A stretch of 64,000 nucleotides of DNA from Trichomonas vaginalis G3 (taxonomy: Eukaryota; Parabasalia; Trichomonadida; Trichomonadidae): positions 13,950,001 to 14,014,000 of the forward strand of contig NC_067205.1 of assembly GCF_026262505.1 (NCBI RefSeq). Reading direction: 5' to 3'. Below, one piece after another: positions 30,076 through 40,050 of this stretch (the first letter of the stretch is position 1; each line of letters opens with the position of its first letter). A program made the translations under genes and the position numbers. The notes under the pieces are model-generated. The model searched no databases. It saw nothing but the letters and a program-made list of their open reading frames with translations, and was not told where the DNA came from.

Positions 30076-30318
30076 TTAATACGGTTGAGGTGTTGGATTT
30101 GGTTGCCAACTAGACTGTGGTGCAGGTTCAGGCTGTTGTATAACAGGAGCTTGTTCTTCTGGTTCAGGGTCTTTATGTATAATACCAACAAACTGACCTA
30201 CTCTTTTACCAATATTTTTGACACCGTTCCATACTCCTCTTCCGACAGATTTTATTCCATTCCATATACCTCTTCCAACATTTCGAAAGAAGTTTCCTAT
30301 CTTACTGAAGAAACCCAT
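30076..30318 (-). CDS. Amphipathic peptide protein with GxWNGxK repeats
   Basis: 80 residues, open in A and in B (59133-59375). MGFFSKIGNFFRNVGRGIW is followed by two more 11-residue units of the type NGIKSVGRGVW and NGVKNIGKRVG, then a Pro/Glu/Gln tail (KDPEPEEQAPVIQQPEPAP). Such cationic amphipathic repeats resemble membrane-lytic peptides and capsid-interior proteins. A membrane-penetration or genome-condensing function is inference. Confidence 0.55.
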   Translation of the reverse strand: MGFFSKIGNFFRNVGRGIWNGIKSVGRGVWNGVKNIGKRVGQFVGIIHKDPEPEEQAPVIQQPEPAPQSSWQPNPTPQPY

Positions 30319-30336
30319 TTTACTATATGTAAAAAT

Positions 30337-30699
30337 CTAATGTCCACCTAGTCTCTTACGTTTCCTGTTGAGTTCCATAGCATTCTTTAACTGGAACTCA
30401 TACATTCTGTTTCTCCTCTGGTAGAAAACATATTCTGGGTCAACTCCTGTGTTCGCGTCATCTGCATAAAGTTGTTTATATCCCACTTCAGGGTTTGTAT
30501 AAAACTCTTTCCATCTCATATTTGCATACCATGGTGGCAAACCTAACGCAGCGTCATTTGACATGGCAGTTTGCATTTGTACATCTGTTGGCACTTGACC
30601 ATAGTTTGCCATTGCAGTTTGTATTCTAACTTCATTTGGAATATTCTCTGGGTTTGGTTGTCCAGGTTGCTGTGCATTCGCTAAGTTCTGTGCGTCCAT
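30337..30699 (-). CDS. Small Gln/Asn-rich protein
   Basis: 120 residues with two tandem units of [RM]QTAM[AS]N (EVRIQTAMANYGQVPT and DVQMQTAMSNDAALG), then WYANMRWKEFYTNPEVGYKQ and a basic end LNRKRKRLGGH. Homologue in B (59394-59758) is broken. Lies between the amphipathic protein and the membrane micro-gene in a row of minus-strand genes. Unknown, possibly a virion protein. Confidence 0.55.
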   Translation of the reverse strand: MDAQNLANAQQPGQPNPENIPNEVRIQTAMANYGQVPTDVQMQTAMSNDAALGLPPWYANMRWKEFYTNPEVGYKQLYADDANTGVDPEYVFYQRRNRMYEFQLKNAMELNRKRKRLGGH

Positions 30700-30722
30700 T
30701 TAATATTAGATAAAAATATCTC

Positions 30723-30854
30723 TTACGAGTACATATGCTGAACATTTGCAGGCATTGGTTCATCTTCATATTCTCTGTACTTTTCTGCCACGTCAAATAA
30801 ATAAATGACACAATGGAAAAAACCTAAAACAAGTAGTCCTATTTCAAACCACAT
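30723..30854 (-). CDS. Micro-gene: 43-residue single-pass membrane protein
   Basis: MWFEIGLLVLGFFHCVIYLF is one transmembrane helix, followed by DVAEKYREYEDEPMPANV and HMYS. The B copy (59781-59912) has exactly the same length with very few changes (for example a Lys/Arg exchange), as expected for a selected coding sequence. Start overlaps the end of the methyltransferase gene. Probably a membrane-anchored virion or release protein. Confidence 0.55.
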   Translation of the reverse strand: MWFEIGLLVLGFFHCVIYLFDVAEKYREYEDEPMPANVQHMYS

Positions 30855-31655
30855 TTACTTACTAATAAAATTTCTTTATTGTGACACTTTCTCCAGTTTA
30901 TAGGACCTCTCTCATATTCTATCTTGTCATATATAAACTCATAGTCATGTATGTCCTCTAACCATCTCATAACGGTTTCCAAACCACTTTTATCGGATGT
31001 AAAGTAAAAGCATGGATGGTTATGTATAACGTCTAAAGTTTCTAAAGAGTCTCTCAAAGTCCAGTCTACTTGGTATTGAAAATCCCATGTGTTATAGAAC
31101 GGCGGGTCCACTATAAAGAAAACATTTTCCTTGTCTTTATATTTTCATACAACTCTGTCCAATGACATCTCACAAACTCTATACCTCAATATATTTTTCT
31201 ATGTCCTCTTTGAAAACCTTTGTATAGTTAAGATATAAAACTTTTGACATAAGTGTTTCAATGTCATGAACTCTTATAGAACCACTATATAATAGTCTAG
31301 CAGATATACTATCCCAGTCTATATATTCTGCTTTTTTCAAAACCTCTCTCACAATATTTTTCTTATCTAATGGTATACGTTCCATCTTACCTATAGGTAT
31401 CTTTTCTTTTAACTCTTTCAATATATTGTTTGTGTCTGGTATATGTTTGAGACGGTCCATATAGTTGTCGAAGTCATTGCATATAATCTTTGAGTCAGGA
31501 AATATTGTATGGCACAAATGGGATATATAGAAACTTCCACCGAACAAATCTACAAATGTTAGACCATTCGGTAGTTTCTTAAGTTCTCTCAATATAATAT
31601 CTTTACATTTACTCTTATTTCCAAAGAACGGTAACAGTGGTTTTGTAAAATTCAT
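30839..31655 (-). pseudogene. Dam-type (D12) DNA N6-adenine methyltransferase (fossil, broken)
   Basis: Recognisable parts are LPFFGNKSKCKDIIL (FxGxK SAM-binding start), FVDLFGGSFYISH (motif I) and DPPFYNTWDFQYQVDW (catalytic DPPF/Y motif). Enzymes of this family methylate adenine in short sites, in phages often to protect their DNA. N6-methyladenine is known in trichomonad genomes. The B copy (59897-60713) is broken too. Confidence 0.8.
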
Positions 31656-31737
31656 TTATATATAATAATAAAAATTTTTTACCCGAAAAGTGACAGAAAA
31701 GTGACAAAGCATGAAAACATATATAATTTGTGAAAAG

Positions 31738-31866
31738 CGACACATTATATATGTTTTCGACCCAGAAGAAGGCTTCTTCCCAGAAGCAATGGAGGAAGAA
31801 GAAGAAGAGGAGGAAATACAAGACTCTATCCAAGAAGAGTCCTCCGAATTCACACCAGAAGACTAA
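31738..31866 (+). pseudogene. Tail of the acidic terminal gene (fossil fragment)
   Basis: Encodes FDPEEGFFPEAMEEEEEEEE and ends ESSEFTPED, matching the C-terminus of the complete gene at 36967-37881. In A it points outwards at the right end; in B the gene points outwards at the left end. Confidence 0.7.
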
Positions 31867-31908
31867 CAATTTTCCGAATAAAAACTTCATTTATACTAAA
31901 CATCTTCG

Positions 31909-31954
31909 GGGCTAGAGGGCGCAACGCGCCTGGAAGCCCCACTACCTTTTTTTT
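31909..31954 (-). repeat. Polinton A right TIR
   Basis: Exact inverted match of 4513-4558, with eight T at the outer end followed by the TCATAT duplication. Confidence 0.95.
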
Positions 31955-32202
31955 TCATATGGTTTTATGATAGATAAGCATTATATTCCCACTCATTATA
32001 TTCGTAAATTTTGAGGTTTATCCTTCGCTTTTAAGATCATTGAATTTGATTTTTATATAAAATAGTTATATATTAGAAAATAATATGAGTTTATGTGATA
32101 TTATTTTTCAGAAGATTTCATTCTATATGCCTATGAAAAGTACTCTCAAAACTAACTTTTTCCTAATTATAATTAAATCTAGAATATTGTATTATGCTTA
32201 GT

Positions 32203-33257
32203 AAGGGTTTCGTTTTGCTAAAATTGTCACTTTTATAGCATGTTTGTTTTTGGATGTTTTGCGAAACCAAAAAAAAAAAACTATGATATACAATGTGTGT
32301 GTAAAGAAAATACTTTATTTACTAGTTAAAAAATCATTTGGTATTGATCAAGTTATTTTTTCTGGATAAGATATTATATGGATAATTGGATAGAAAATAC
32401 AATTATATAATCTTGTACCTGGTTTAATTAAGCTAATTGTCATCAGAAACTTGTAATTTTTATGAATTTCAGATTTTCTTTTCATTACTGCTTTTCTTAA
32501 TAGGTCAAGTTCTTATTTACGTTATAAAGTATGATATTTACAAATATCAAGTTATCATGTTTTTTGAGAAATTATGAGAAACAAACAAAAATGAAAAAGA
32601 TAGGAATAGCAATGAATAGTGATGTGGGTATAGAAAATGTAAGAGATATGAATGCAAAGCAATCAGTATTTAGGATATTGACCATAGATTTCGAAAAAAA
32701 AATGCTGCATATTGAGCGAAAACTATGATTATATTATAAGGCTGTCATTTAAAGCATAATGAAACTATTCCCTTTTCATTTTAATCGAATAAGATAGTAA
32801 AGATTTTTGAATTAGCTAGAAACTGATGAGATGTTTTCACAAATCAGATTTTTAATCTCTATAATGCATAATTCACTCAATATCTCAATTTTGATATTGC
32901 GAGATATTTTTGCTATCGGTTTCGCAATTTTGACACAATAGCAAGAGGGTTCTATAAGCATTATTATCAACGTAGAATCTGAATATCATATCAGAAAATG
33001 TCGCAAATCTGACATCTACCCGACCAAATAGCAAAAATAATTGAATACTTTTCGCAAAAACTTTAAAAATCGATAAAAATATGAAATATAGATATTAAAG
33101 AGACTTTTTATATAATATTCATAAAGATTTTCCAAAAATATGATACCGCAAAATTAAAAAAGTGACGTCTTGAGTGGAGTCAAAGGTCGAAATTGCTAGC
33201 TAAATGTTTTTTAGCGAAATTGCGTATTGTACGTTTTCTTCGCAAAACGAAACCCTT
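32203..33257. mobile_element. Non-autonomous Mutator-like element (MITE)
   Basis: 1,055 bp with TIRs AAGGGTTTCGTTTTGC / GCAAAACGAAACCCTT and a perfect 9-bp target duplication ATGCTTAGT (32194-32202 and 33258-33266). A 9-bp duplication is typical of Mutator-like elements. No transposase frame; one 65-codon frame inside looks random. The subterminal AAATTGTCACTTTT is shared with the next element. Upstream, 31961-32193 is featureless AT-rich DNA. Confidence 0.75.
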
Positions 33258-33394
33258 ATGCTTAGTATTATTTCATTTTTCTCATTCAATTTAGAATTTA
33301 CAAATGTCAAAAAATTGAGAGCTGTCACTTTTGATGAATTTCTGTTTATTACAATATACTAATAAATTTATTCGCTTAAAATGTTTTCAATTAA

Positions 33395-33913
33395 GGGTGG
33401 CTTCCGACCAAATTGTCACTTTTTAGCCCAAGTGAGAAAATTTCGTAATTTATAACCAAGTTTTTTAAAATCTATATTTAATAAAGATTCTATTTTTCTT
33501 ATTAAATTTCAAAAATGAGGGGGTTCGGAATCGTCCACAAATTGCCGAAAGGGTTTTTGCTAGTTTTGAATCCGCTTATTTTTATCGACCAAAATTATAA
33601 TAAATATAATTTTCGATAAGTATTCTACCCAAATGATTCTTCAAAAAATTATTTTTCGGATTTTATTCCGTAAAAAAACGTTGCAGAAAACGCCTAGAAA
33701 ATTTCGAATTTTCCCTAAAAAATTCAGTGCAGGTCGATTTAAGAGATTTTTCAAAAATAATCATATCAGTAGATAGGGTATAATATAGAGGAGCTTTATG
33801 AATAACTCAAAATCCGGGAAACTCAATATTCAACGAGAAAAACGCTTAACGAATCTCACTTTTGGTGTAAACATCACAAAAAATTGAGAGAGCTTTCTGG
33901 TCGGAAGCCTCCC
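33395..33913. mobile_element. piggyBac-like MITE
   Basis: 519 bp starting GGGTGGCTTCCGACCA and ending TGGTCGGAAGCCTCCC (one mismatch), flanked on both sides by TTAA (33391-33394 and 33914-33917). TTAA target duplication with GGG/CCC termini is the piggyBac pattern. No coding capacity. Confidence 0.75.
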
Positions 33914-33917
33914 TTAA

Positions 33918-35120
33918 AAAAATTCTCAAAGAATTTTTTTACATCCCTGTTCCAACGTTTGTCCCCAACGTTAATGAAACATTTCATAATAATATAGAAT
34001 GAGTTCAAATATGCGAACAGTTGTGAATTCTGAATTTTGAAAGTAAAAAATGAATATTGAATTATGCTATCATAATGATGGTTTAAATATATTGCTCAAA
34101 TAAATCAGCAAAAGAAACAGATAAAAGATAAAATTTTGGATTGGATATTATATTATTCTTTGATACGATTTGATTTGTACATAATTTCTCATATTGATTC
34201 CTAAGAATGAATATCTTTTATTTTTTGAAATTCAAAAATGGATTTTGAAATTTGAAGAATTTTCGAATTTTGTTTATAATTTATTGATATACTATATTGA
34301 TTGGATCTTATTCTAGTTGGCATAATTTTCAATTTAAATAATTTTTCTAAAATTGAATTTCCAAATAATATTGAATCGATCATATTATTCTTAGCTAATT
34401 ATCTTGTATTTCATCATTTATTGAACCAATTTAACAATTTAAAAATCGATGATATTCAATTTTTGCTGAGTCAGCATTGTAGAAATACATATGATCTGTA
34501 TGGCTAGCTAACATATTAATCATTTGGTTAAAATTAAAGATTTCAATGCATTGGCAATAATAGAATCAACATCTTTATCAGTTTTTGAAGCGATTATTTT
34601 TTAATATCGGCATTTAATACCACTTCATCTCAGATAATATTTGCCATTACTTTTTTTCCCATGCATTCATTTCAATTATTTTTTCAAAGCCTTATGAAAA
34701 GTTGTAACTCACAAAAATATTTATACTACTTCCAGTCTCAATTGAAGAAACATAACTTATTATATCATATTGTATAATAAAAACACTTATCCATAAATTG
34801 AAAGAATCGTTATATGATCAATTTTTCAGATAGATTCCTTTTCAATGATTATTTTATTCTTCAATTATTTTTACGTAATAATGTCCAACTCATGTAGAAT
34901 AGATTATCGATTTCAAAATTAAAATTACATTTTTTCTAGAAAATCGAAGCTTAGTTAGCCAAGACAAGTCCCAAACTTAGCGATCAGCATTTTAAGTACT
35001 ACATAATATCGGATAATGATCTACTAAATAAAATTATAAAAACCTCGATTTTTTAAACAGAAAAATTTAATAAACAAGAAAGTACAGAAAAATGATAACA
35101 AAATTAAACAAGTCTGCTTT
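33918..35120. other. AT-rich host spacer, no recognised gene
   Basis: About 1.2 kb of very AT-rich sequence. A 68-codon frame (34301-34507) and its antisense partner have a biased Ile/Leu/Asn composition and no start context; I see nothing convincing. Confidence 0.6.
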
Positions 35121-35906
35121 TCAATTGTTTTCGCATATGTTGAATAAGCTATATGGATCGGAAGTGGATACTTTTAACATATCAATTAAATTTTTGGATA
35201 ATGGAGTATAACTATCCATTTCAACGTTTTTCTTATTAGAAAATTCCTGCAAATTTTCTGAAGATTGAGCCATTGGCAATGGAATTTGAATACCATAAGA
35301 TTGCGTGATGAATTCATTTGGTTTTATTCCTAAGTCTGATGGATATTTTTGATAAATTAGTTGATATCTATATCTACATTGAACATCTGTTCGCCCATGA
35401 ATTTCATTTGCAACCTTGGTCCAACTATGGTCTCTATTGATTGCAACAGCACGCATAAGCATTATATCTTCTTCTTGGGTCCATGGAGATTTTACAATAG
35501 TTGGATTGAGTGAGCGGTTCCAACGTTGAGAACATTGACTTCGAGTTCTTCCATTTCCGACAAAATTGGCCACTAGACGAAAATCGGATATACCAAATTT
35601 ATGTATGCCCGCGAGAAGTCTTTGATCTTCGTATTGTGTCCAAGAATTAAAAGTTTTGTTAACGAATTTCTTTCTACTCGAGCTTGAAACCGGAATAGGC
35701 CTGGAATCTACTTCTAAGAGCTTAATTAAATTATCGAGTGGCTGAGTTGTTCCCAAAACCGAAATGCATTGTTTTAATAATTCGTTAGCTGGGGTTTTAT
35801 TGATAATGAAGCTGTAAAAGATTTCCTTCATCTTCATAACTTTCAACTCATCGTAGCCTGAGAGGAAAACGTCATAAATATTAAGAAGAGATGGTTCTTC
35901 TGCCAT
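35121..35906 (-). CDS. Myb-like R2R3 DNA-binding protein (host gene)
   Basis: 261 residues, no intron. Two Myb repeats: residues ~86-133 (NSWTQYEDQRLLAGIHKFG...CSQRWNRSLNP) and ~138-185 (VKSPWTQEEDIMLMRAV...VQCRYRYQLIYQKYP). The tryptophans and the R-x-x-x-Q-C-x-x-R helices are present. Trichomonads have large families of such Myb proteins, some of which are transcription factors. N-terminal 80 residues are helical and the C-terminus is Ser/Asn-rich. It is the only clear host gene in the window and sits between two Polintons in direct orientation. The start has an initiator motif 6 bp upstream. Confidence 0.9.
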   Translation of the reverse strand: MAEEPSLLNIYDVFLSGYDELKVMKMKEIFYSFIINKTPANELLKQCISVLGTTQPLDNLIKLLEVDSRPIPVSSSSRKKFVNKTFNSWTQYEDQRLLAGIHKFGISDFRLVANFVGNGRTRSQCSQRWNRSLNPTIVKSPWTQEEDIMLMRAVAINRDHSWTKVANEIHGRTDVQCRYRYQLIYQKYPSDLGIKPNEFITQSYGIQIPLPMAQSSENLQEFSNKKNVEMDSYTPLSKNLIDMLKVSTSDPYSLFNICENN

Positions 35907-35911
35907 CTCAG

Positions 35912-35918
35912 AAAATGA
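35912..35918 (-). promoter_or_regulatory. Trichomonad-type initiator TCATTTT
   Basis: On the minus strand TCATTTTC lies just before the Myb ATG, with the expected transcription start A at 35916, ten bases upstream. This fits the trichomonad initiator consensus TCA(C/T)(A/T) close to start codons. Confidence 0.6.
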
Positions 35919-35919
35919 A

Positions 35920-36859
35920 CAGTTTTGAAATCGTCTAAAGGTCTATTCAAAATTTTAATCCCAATTTAAAGTTTTTTAATTATTTGACTATAAAGGACTG
36001 TAAAAGCATATTTTGTTCAAATTCAAATTTTGATCTTTTGAAAAATTGAAGAACATTTAATAATTAAAAATTTCATGTTCTACGCTTTGTCCTCTAATTT
36101 AGATAAGTAATTGCTAAATGTAAATTTTAAGATGAACGGTTATTTGATAAAAAAAATTTCTATTATTCAAATTTTCTCTTTTAGAAAATGTCGACGAATG
36201 TAAAACAAATACGAATCTTTTCGATCTAGATATCTACCCATTCAAAAAATAATTATATGAAATTTTTAAAATCGTAATGATATATTTTACAAATCTCATG
36301 AGAGAGCTCTAAATCAACTTTTATTTTTTTTACCATCTTTTTTTTGAAATTTCAGAAAATCTTTTTTTGAATTTAAAATTTGAAACCAAGCTTGGAAATA
36401 TTTTCAATATTTGTAACTTAAATCATATGCATATATTAATTTAGCAAATAATAACAATTTAATTGTGTAATTTTTTATTGGTGAAAATAACACAATCTTA
36501 TCATTAAAAAAACATTAATTGTTTATTCATCTCATATCATTATAATTCTATTTTTATATATATCTTATGTACTTTATCTGTAAAAAATTATTTATTAAAA
36601 TGTTTTGTAGAATTGATATCCATTAGAATGGATTTTAAATTCCATACAAGTGTATTATAAAACCATCTATTTGATTTTTTGTTTTCGTTTATATTTATAT
36701 ATTTTGAATAATTAGAAATGTGTAAGTAATAATTCTATTCGATTAATTTGATGATAGTGGTCTAAAAGTTAATTTTTGAATAATTTGTAATTATCGTTTT
36801 ATGAAAAAATGGGATAAATATTCATTATATTGTTTCTCATCGAAAAATATGATATGTTT
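35920..36859. other. AT-rich host spacer, no recognised gene
   Basis: About 0.9 kb, mostly A and T, up to the poly-A edge of Polinton B. Nothing recognised. Confidence 0.6.
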
Positions 36860-36923
36860 AAAAAAAAAAAAAAAAAAAAAAAAAAGGTAGTGGGGCTTCC
36901 AGGGGCTGCGCCCCTTCTAGCCC
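36860..36923 (+). repeat. Polinton B left TIR
   Basis: A tract, GGTAGTGGGGCTTCCA, hairpin GGGGCTGCGCCCC, TTCTAGCCC. The hairpin stem differs from those of A and of B's other end while remaining self-complementary. Confidence 0.9.
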
Positions 36924-36966
36924 CGAAGATGTTTAGTATAAAATGAGGTTTTTATTCGGAAAATTG

Positions 36967-37881
36967 TTAGTCTTCTGGTGTGAATTCGGAGGACTCTTCG
37001 TGTTTCTCTTCTTCGTGTTTCTCTTCTTCTTCCTCTTCCATTGCTTCTGGGAAGAAGTCTTCTTCTGGGTCGAAGACATTATATAATGTGTAATTGAATG
37101 ACACATTATATCTTTCTTTGAGTTCGCTCCTGACAAAGAACTTAGTTCCAGGAATACAGAAGACTTCTGTGCGTTGGAAAAGCTGATGTCCTGGAACAAA
37201 TTTGGCAATTAGAGACTTCTTTTTTCCGAATTGTTCAGGAGTTTCCATGACGACAGTAACAACATCTCCATCTGCGAGGTCTTGTTGTTGTTCGGAAAGG
37301 TAAAGAGCAATGATATAAATGGTTGCTGCGTTGAATTCGAGAAAGTCGAATTCAAATTGTGTAGTCGTATAGCAGTCAAACCATTTTGTACAGTTGTCTC
37401 CGAACTCGTCAATGTATTCATCTTGGTCATATCCGTAACTAAAGACTTGGAATTCGGCAATTGTCTTGTCGAATGACCGTTGGATGTTACGAGGAAGATT
37501 TTGACGAACTTGGTATAAAGTTCTCAACATTATGAGCTTAGTAAATGTTGGAAAATACTGAACTAAGACATCGCTAAGCTCAATTGGACTTGGAATTGTC
37601 TTAGTAAGTTCAATTGAACTAGCAATTGCTTTGTTCAGAACTTCACAGAACTGAGTATTGTATATAGCGTCTGGTTGTGTGTTTTCTTCGGCGTCTTTGA
37701 GATATTTAGAGCAAATTTGTTGAAGAATTTCTCTTAATTCGCTGTTAGACTTTTTGGCGGTTATTCTAACAGCTGTGCCAGTTCTTGGAGGTTGTGGGGC
37801 TTTGGCTTTGGTTAGCGGTTGAGAATTGTTAATGTTGGCTTCCATTAGACAAAAATAAACTGTTTTTTTCGGACTACTCAT
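36967..37881 (-). CDS. Terminal gene with acidic tail
   Basis: 304 residues from MSSPKKTVYFCLMEANINNS (a second ATG 12 codons in is possible). The body has ELREILQQICSKYLKDAEEN, a FNAATIYIIALYLSEQQQDL helix and GTKFFVRSELKERYNVSFNY; the end is FDPEEDFFPEAMEEEEEEKH and more Glu. It points toward the element end. Only its tail is present in A, at the right end. Appears whole. Function unknown. Confidence 0.6.
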   Translation of the reverse strand: MSSPKKTVYFCLMEANINNSQPLTKAKAPQPPRTGTAVRITAKKSNSELREILQQICSKYLKDAEENTQPDAIYNTQFCEVLNKAIASSIELTKTIPSPIELSDVLVQYFPTFTKLIMLRTLYQVRQNLPRNIQRSFDKTIAEFQVFSYGYDQDEYIDEFGDNCTKWFDCYTTTQFEFDFLEFNAATIYIIALYLSEQQQDLADGDVVTVVMETPEQFGKKKSLIAKFVPGHQLFQRTEVFCIPGTKFFVRSELKERYNVSFNYTLYNVFDPEEDFFPEAMEEEEEEKHEEEKHEESSEFTPED

Positions 37882-38316
37882 AGAAAAGTTTAAAATAAAC
37901 CGTTTTCGTCAACGGTAACCCCCTCTATTTTTTTATTTTATTTAATAGTTACCGTTGGCAAACCGTTCCATCTCAAATATTGAATGAACTATAAACGTTT
38001 TTTGTTTTCTATATATACTTTTTTGTCCAACGGTAAAACTTTTTACACAACGGTTTTTGAGAGTCGTCGCCGTTGACTTTTTTGTAGAGCACTCAAAATA
38101 GTACAGCTTTGTCTGGACAAGTAAGGGTCTATCGTCGCTACAGGAAAAGTTACAGGCGTTCCAAGGAAGTATACTTTGAGAAGACTTTCCCCCTTATAGA
38201 ATGAGATAGGACGGTTATTTTACAAAACTGACAACACTTTGACCGAGTAGTTTTTTGTGCTGAACAAAAAGTGTCATATAAACATCTGTCAAAAACCGCT
38301 TTTAACTTCACTTAAA
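37882..38316. promoter_or_regulatory. Non-coding region with clustered AACGGT motifs and conserved leader
   Basis: Between divergent genes. 37895-38065 has about seven AACGG(T) or ACCGTT strings (for example GTCAACGGTAACC, GTTACCGTTGGC, TCCAACGGTAAAAC, ACAACGGTTTTTG), the core recognised by many Myb domains. From 38069 it matches the leader of A (about 4586-4833). Confidence 0.45.
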
Positions 38317-40050
38317 ATGCCACGTAAGCTACGTAAGAATATACGTAAGAGGAAGAGAGCATTGAAACATCCAATAGTAAGACTGACACCACAACAACAG
38401 TTGCAACAACAAATGCTGAATGACCCCACTATGTTGCAACAAATGTCAAGCAATCCTATGCTTTTAAACCGAGTTGTTGGTGCACAGAGTGGAGGTTTAA
38501 GAGCGGCACTTTTAGCGAAAATGGCAGGCTATGGTGGAGCTGCAGACGGAACAGCCTATAACCCTCAAAGTCAAATGAATTTGAGTTCACTCAAAAATCA
38601 AATAACAGATGTCAAAAAGTCAAACATAGACATACAGAAGCAAATAAGTGAAAACGAAAAGAAACTAGAATATGACAGACACACAAAGAAACTCAATGAG
38701 TTAAACGTAGAGAAAAAAAGAAAGAAGAACAACTGAAAGAACTAAGTACAGAGGAATATGCGAAAAAAGTGTCAGAAAAAGCAGCAGAAGTAGCAAAAAT
38801 GGAACAAGATGTCATAAATTTGAAAAACCATACTACTCAATATAAAATACTGAAAGATGAAGAGATAAAACAAAAAGCCCTGAAGACATATATGGATAGC
38901 GATGAGTATAAAAAAGAAGTTGAAGCAAATGTAAAGGCAGAAAAACTTTTACAGTTGCAAAACCAAACCGTACAGTATGAAAACTTAGCACAAGAAAGTA
39001 AAAATAACGACGCGGCTATGCAAAAGGCAATGAAAAGCGCAGAATATATAAAAGCCAACAATGACTGGTTAGATGCCCAAGCCAACGCTAAAGCAGCCCA
39101 ACTCATAGGGTCAATAAGGACAAAAAATACAAGCGGATGAAGATAGTTCAAATGAAGCTTTAACAAATGCTGACTTTAAGAACGCCTTCGAAGCTCTTCA
39201 TAGTAAGGTGAAACAAGTGAACGACTTCTCATCTGGAAAGAAACTGAAGTCTGAAGGTTTCGACAAAGAGTTAAGAGAAGTAGCACAAAATATGACGAAA
39301 ATAACAGATGCAGCAACGAGACAGGCAGTTCAAAGTGCCTATGACGCCGTTAGAGCAACTGTTGTGGAAAGTCAAGAAAAAGAGTTACAACAGACCAAAA
39401 CAGACCTAGTAAATGCTTCTTAAGAACGAAAAGTCAGGTAGGACATTACGCTGCAGATGGAACATATGTGCCAGCTGGTGGAACTTATATACCACCAAAC
39501 CCTCCAAGAGAAGCACCTGCACCAGGACTACCTAAAACATTTACATCGTCACATGGACACAGACACAGGCATGCACCAAAACCAACACAACAACCACCTC
39601 CACAACCAGCACCACAACCAACAGTTCAAAACACTGCACAGCAACCAACACAACAACCAACAGTTCAAAACCCTGCACAACAACAACCACAAACAGAGCA
39701 AGGACATAAAAGAAGTAGAGAACAAGGAAACCAAGAATTCTTAAAAAGCTTAAAGAAGAGTGTGGTTTCCCAGATACTGTTGACTTTAGTGACAGATATA
39801 AAGAAGCTATTGGAAAGTTCAAGGATGGAAATACTGACCCGAACCTATTTAGCTTTATGGCTCAGCACCAAAAACGGATATAATCTCAAACCTGGAAAAT
39901 ACAAGCTCGCTAAGGATATGATTTAATAGCATATCATCCAAATGACATGGATGAATTTACTCCGAGATATTTGATGTCAGAGCTAAATGACAATTCAACT
40001 TTCGTCATGAAACGCGTAAAAATAGAGACGGAACGAAAGAACAAAAGCTT
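38317..40050 (+). pseudogene. Gln-rich coiled-coil/PQ-repeat protein region (fossil, broken)
   Basis: Counterpart of 4834-6680, with the same MPRKLRKNIRKRK start, coiled coil (KAAEVAKMEQDVINLKNHTT) and a shorter run of PTVQN/PAPQ repeats, showing repeat loss or gain relative to A. Broken. Confidence 0.55.

Larger units (their letters stand above)
4513..31954 (+). mobile_element. Polinton/Maverick A (fossil, partly broken)
   Basis: 27,442 bp between 46-bp TIRs (4513-4558 and 31909-31954), flanked by a perfect 6-bp duplication TCATAT at 4507-4512 and 31955-31960, the duplication length typical of Polintons. It carries the family's hallmark parts: integrase, protein-primed DNA polymerase, packaging ATPase and capsid candidate. 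Without the hAT insertion it is ~23.9 kb, within the usual size. About ten breaks are visible; several genes still look whole. Near-identity to Polinton B over many genes and the intact target duplication suggest a fairly recent insertion. Confidence 0.92.

Noticed and set aside
34201-34507. Possible ankyrin-type host gene fragment.
   Set aside because: Short, AT-driven composition, frames on both strands, no motif that I can defend.
36860-36885. Poly-A tract as the tail of a retroposon.
   Set aside because: It is matched by a T tract at the other end and directly adjoins the Polinton TIR on both sides, so it belongs to the TIR edge.
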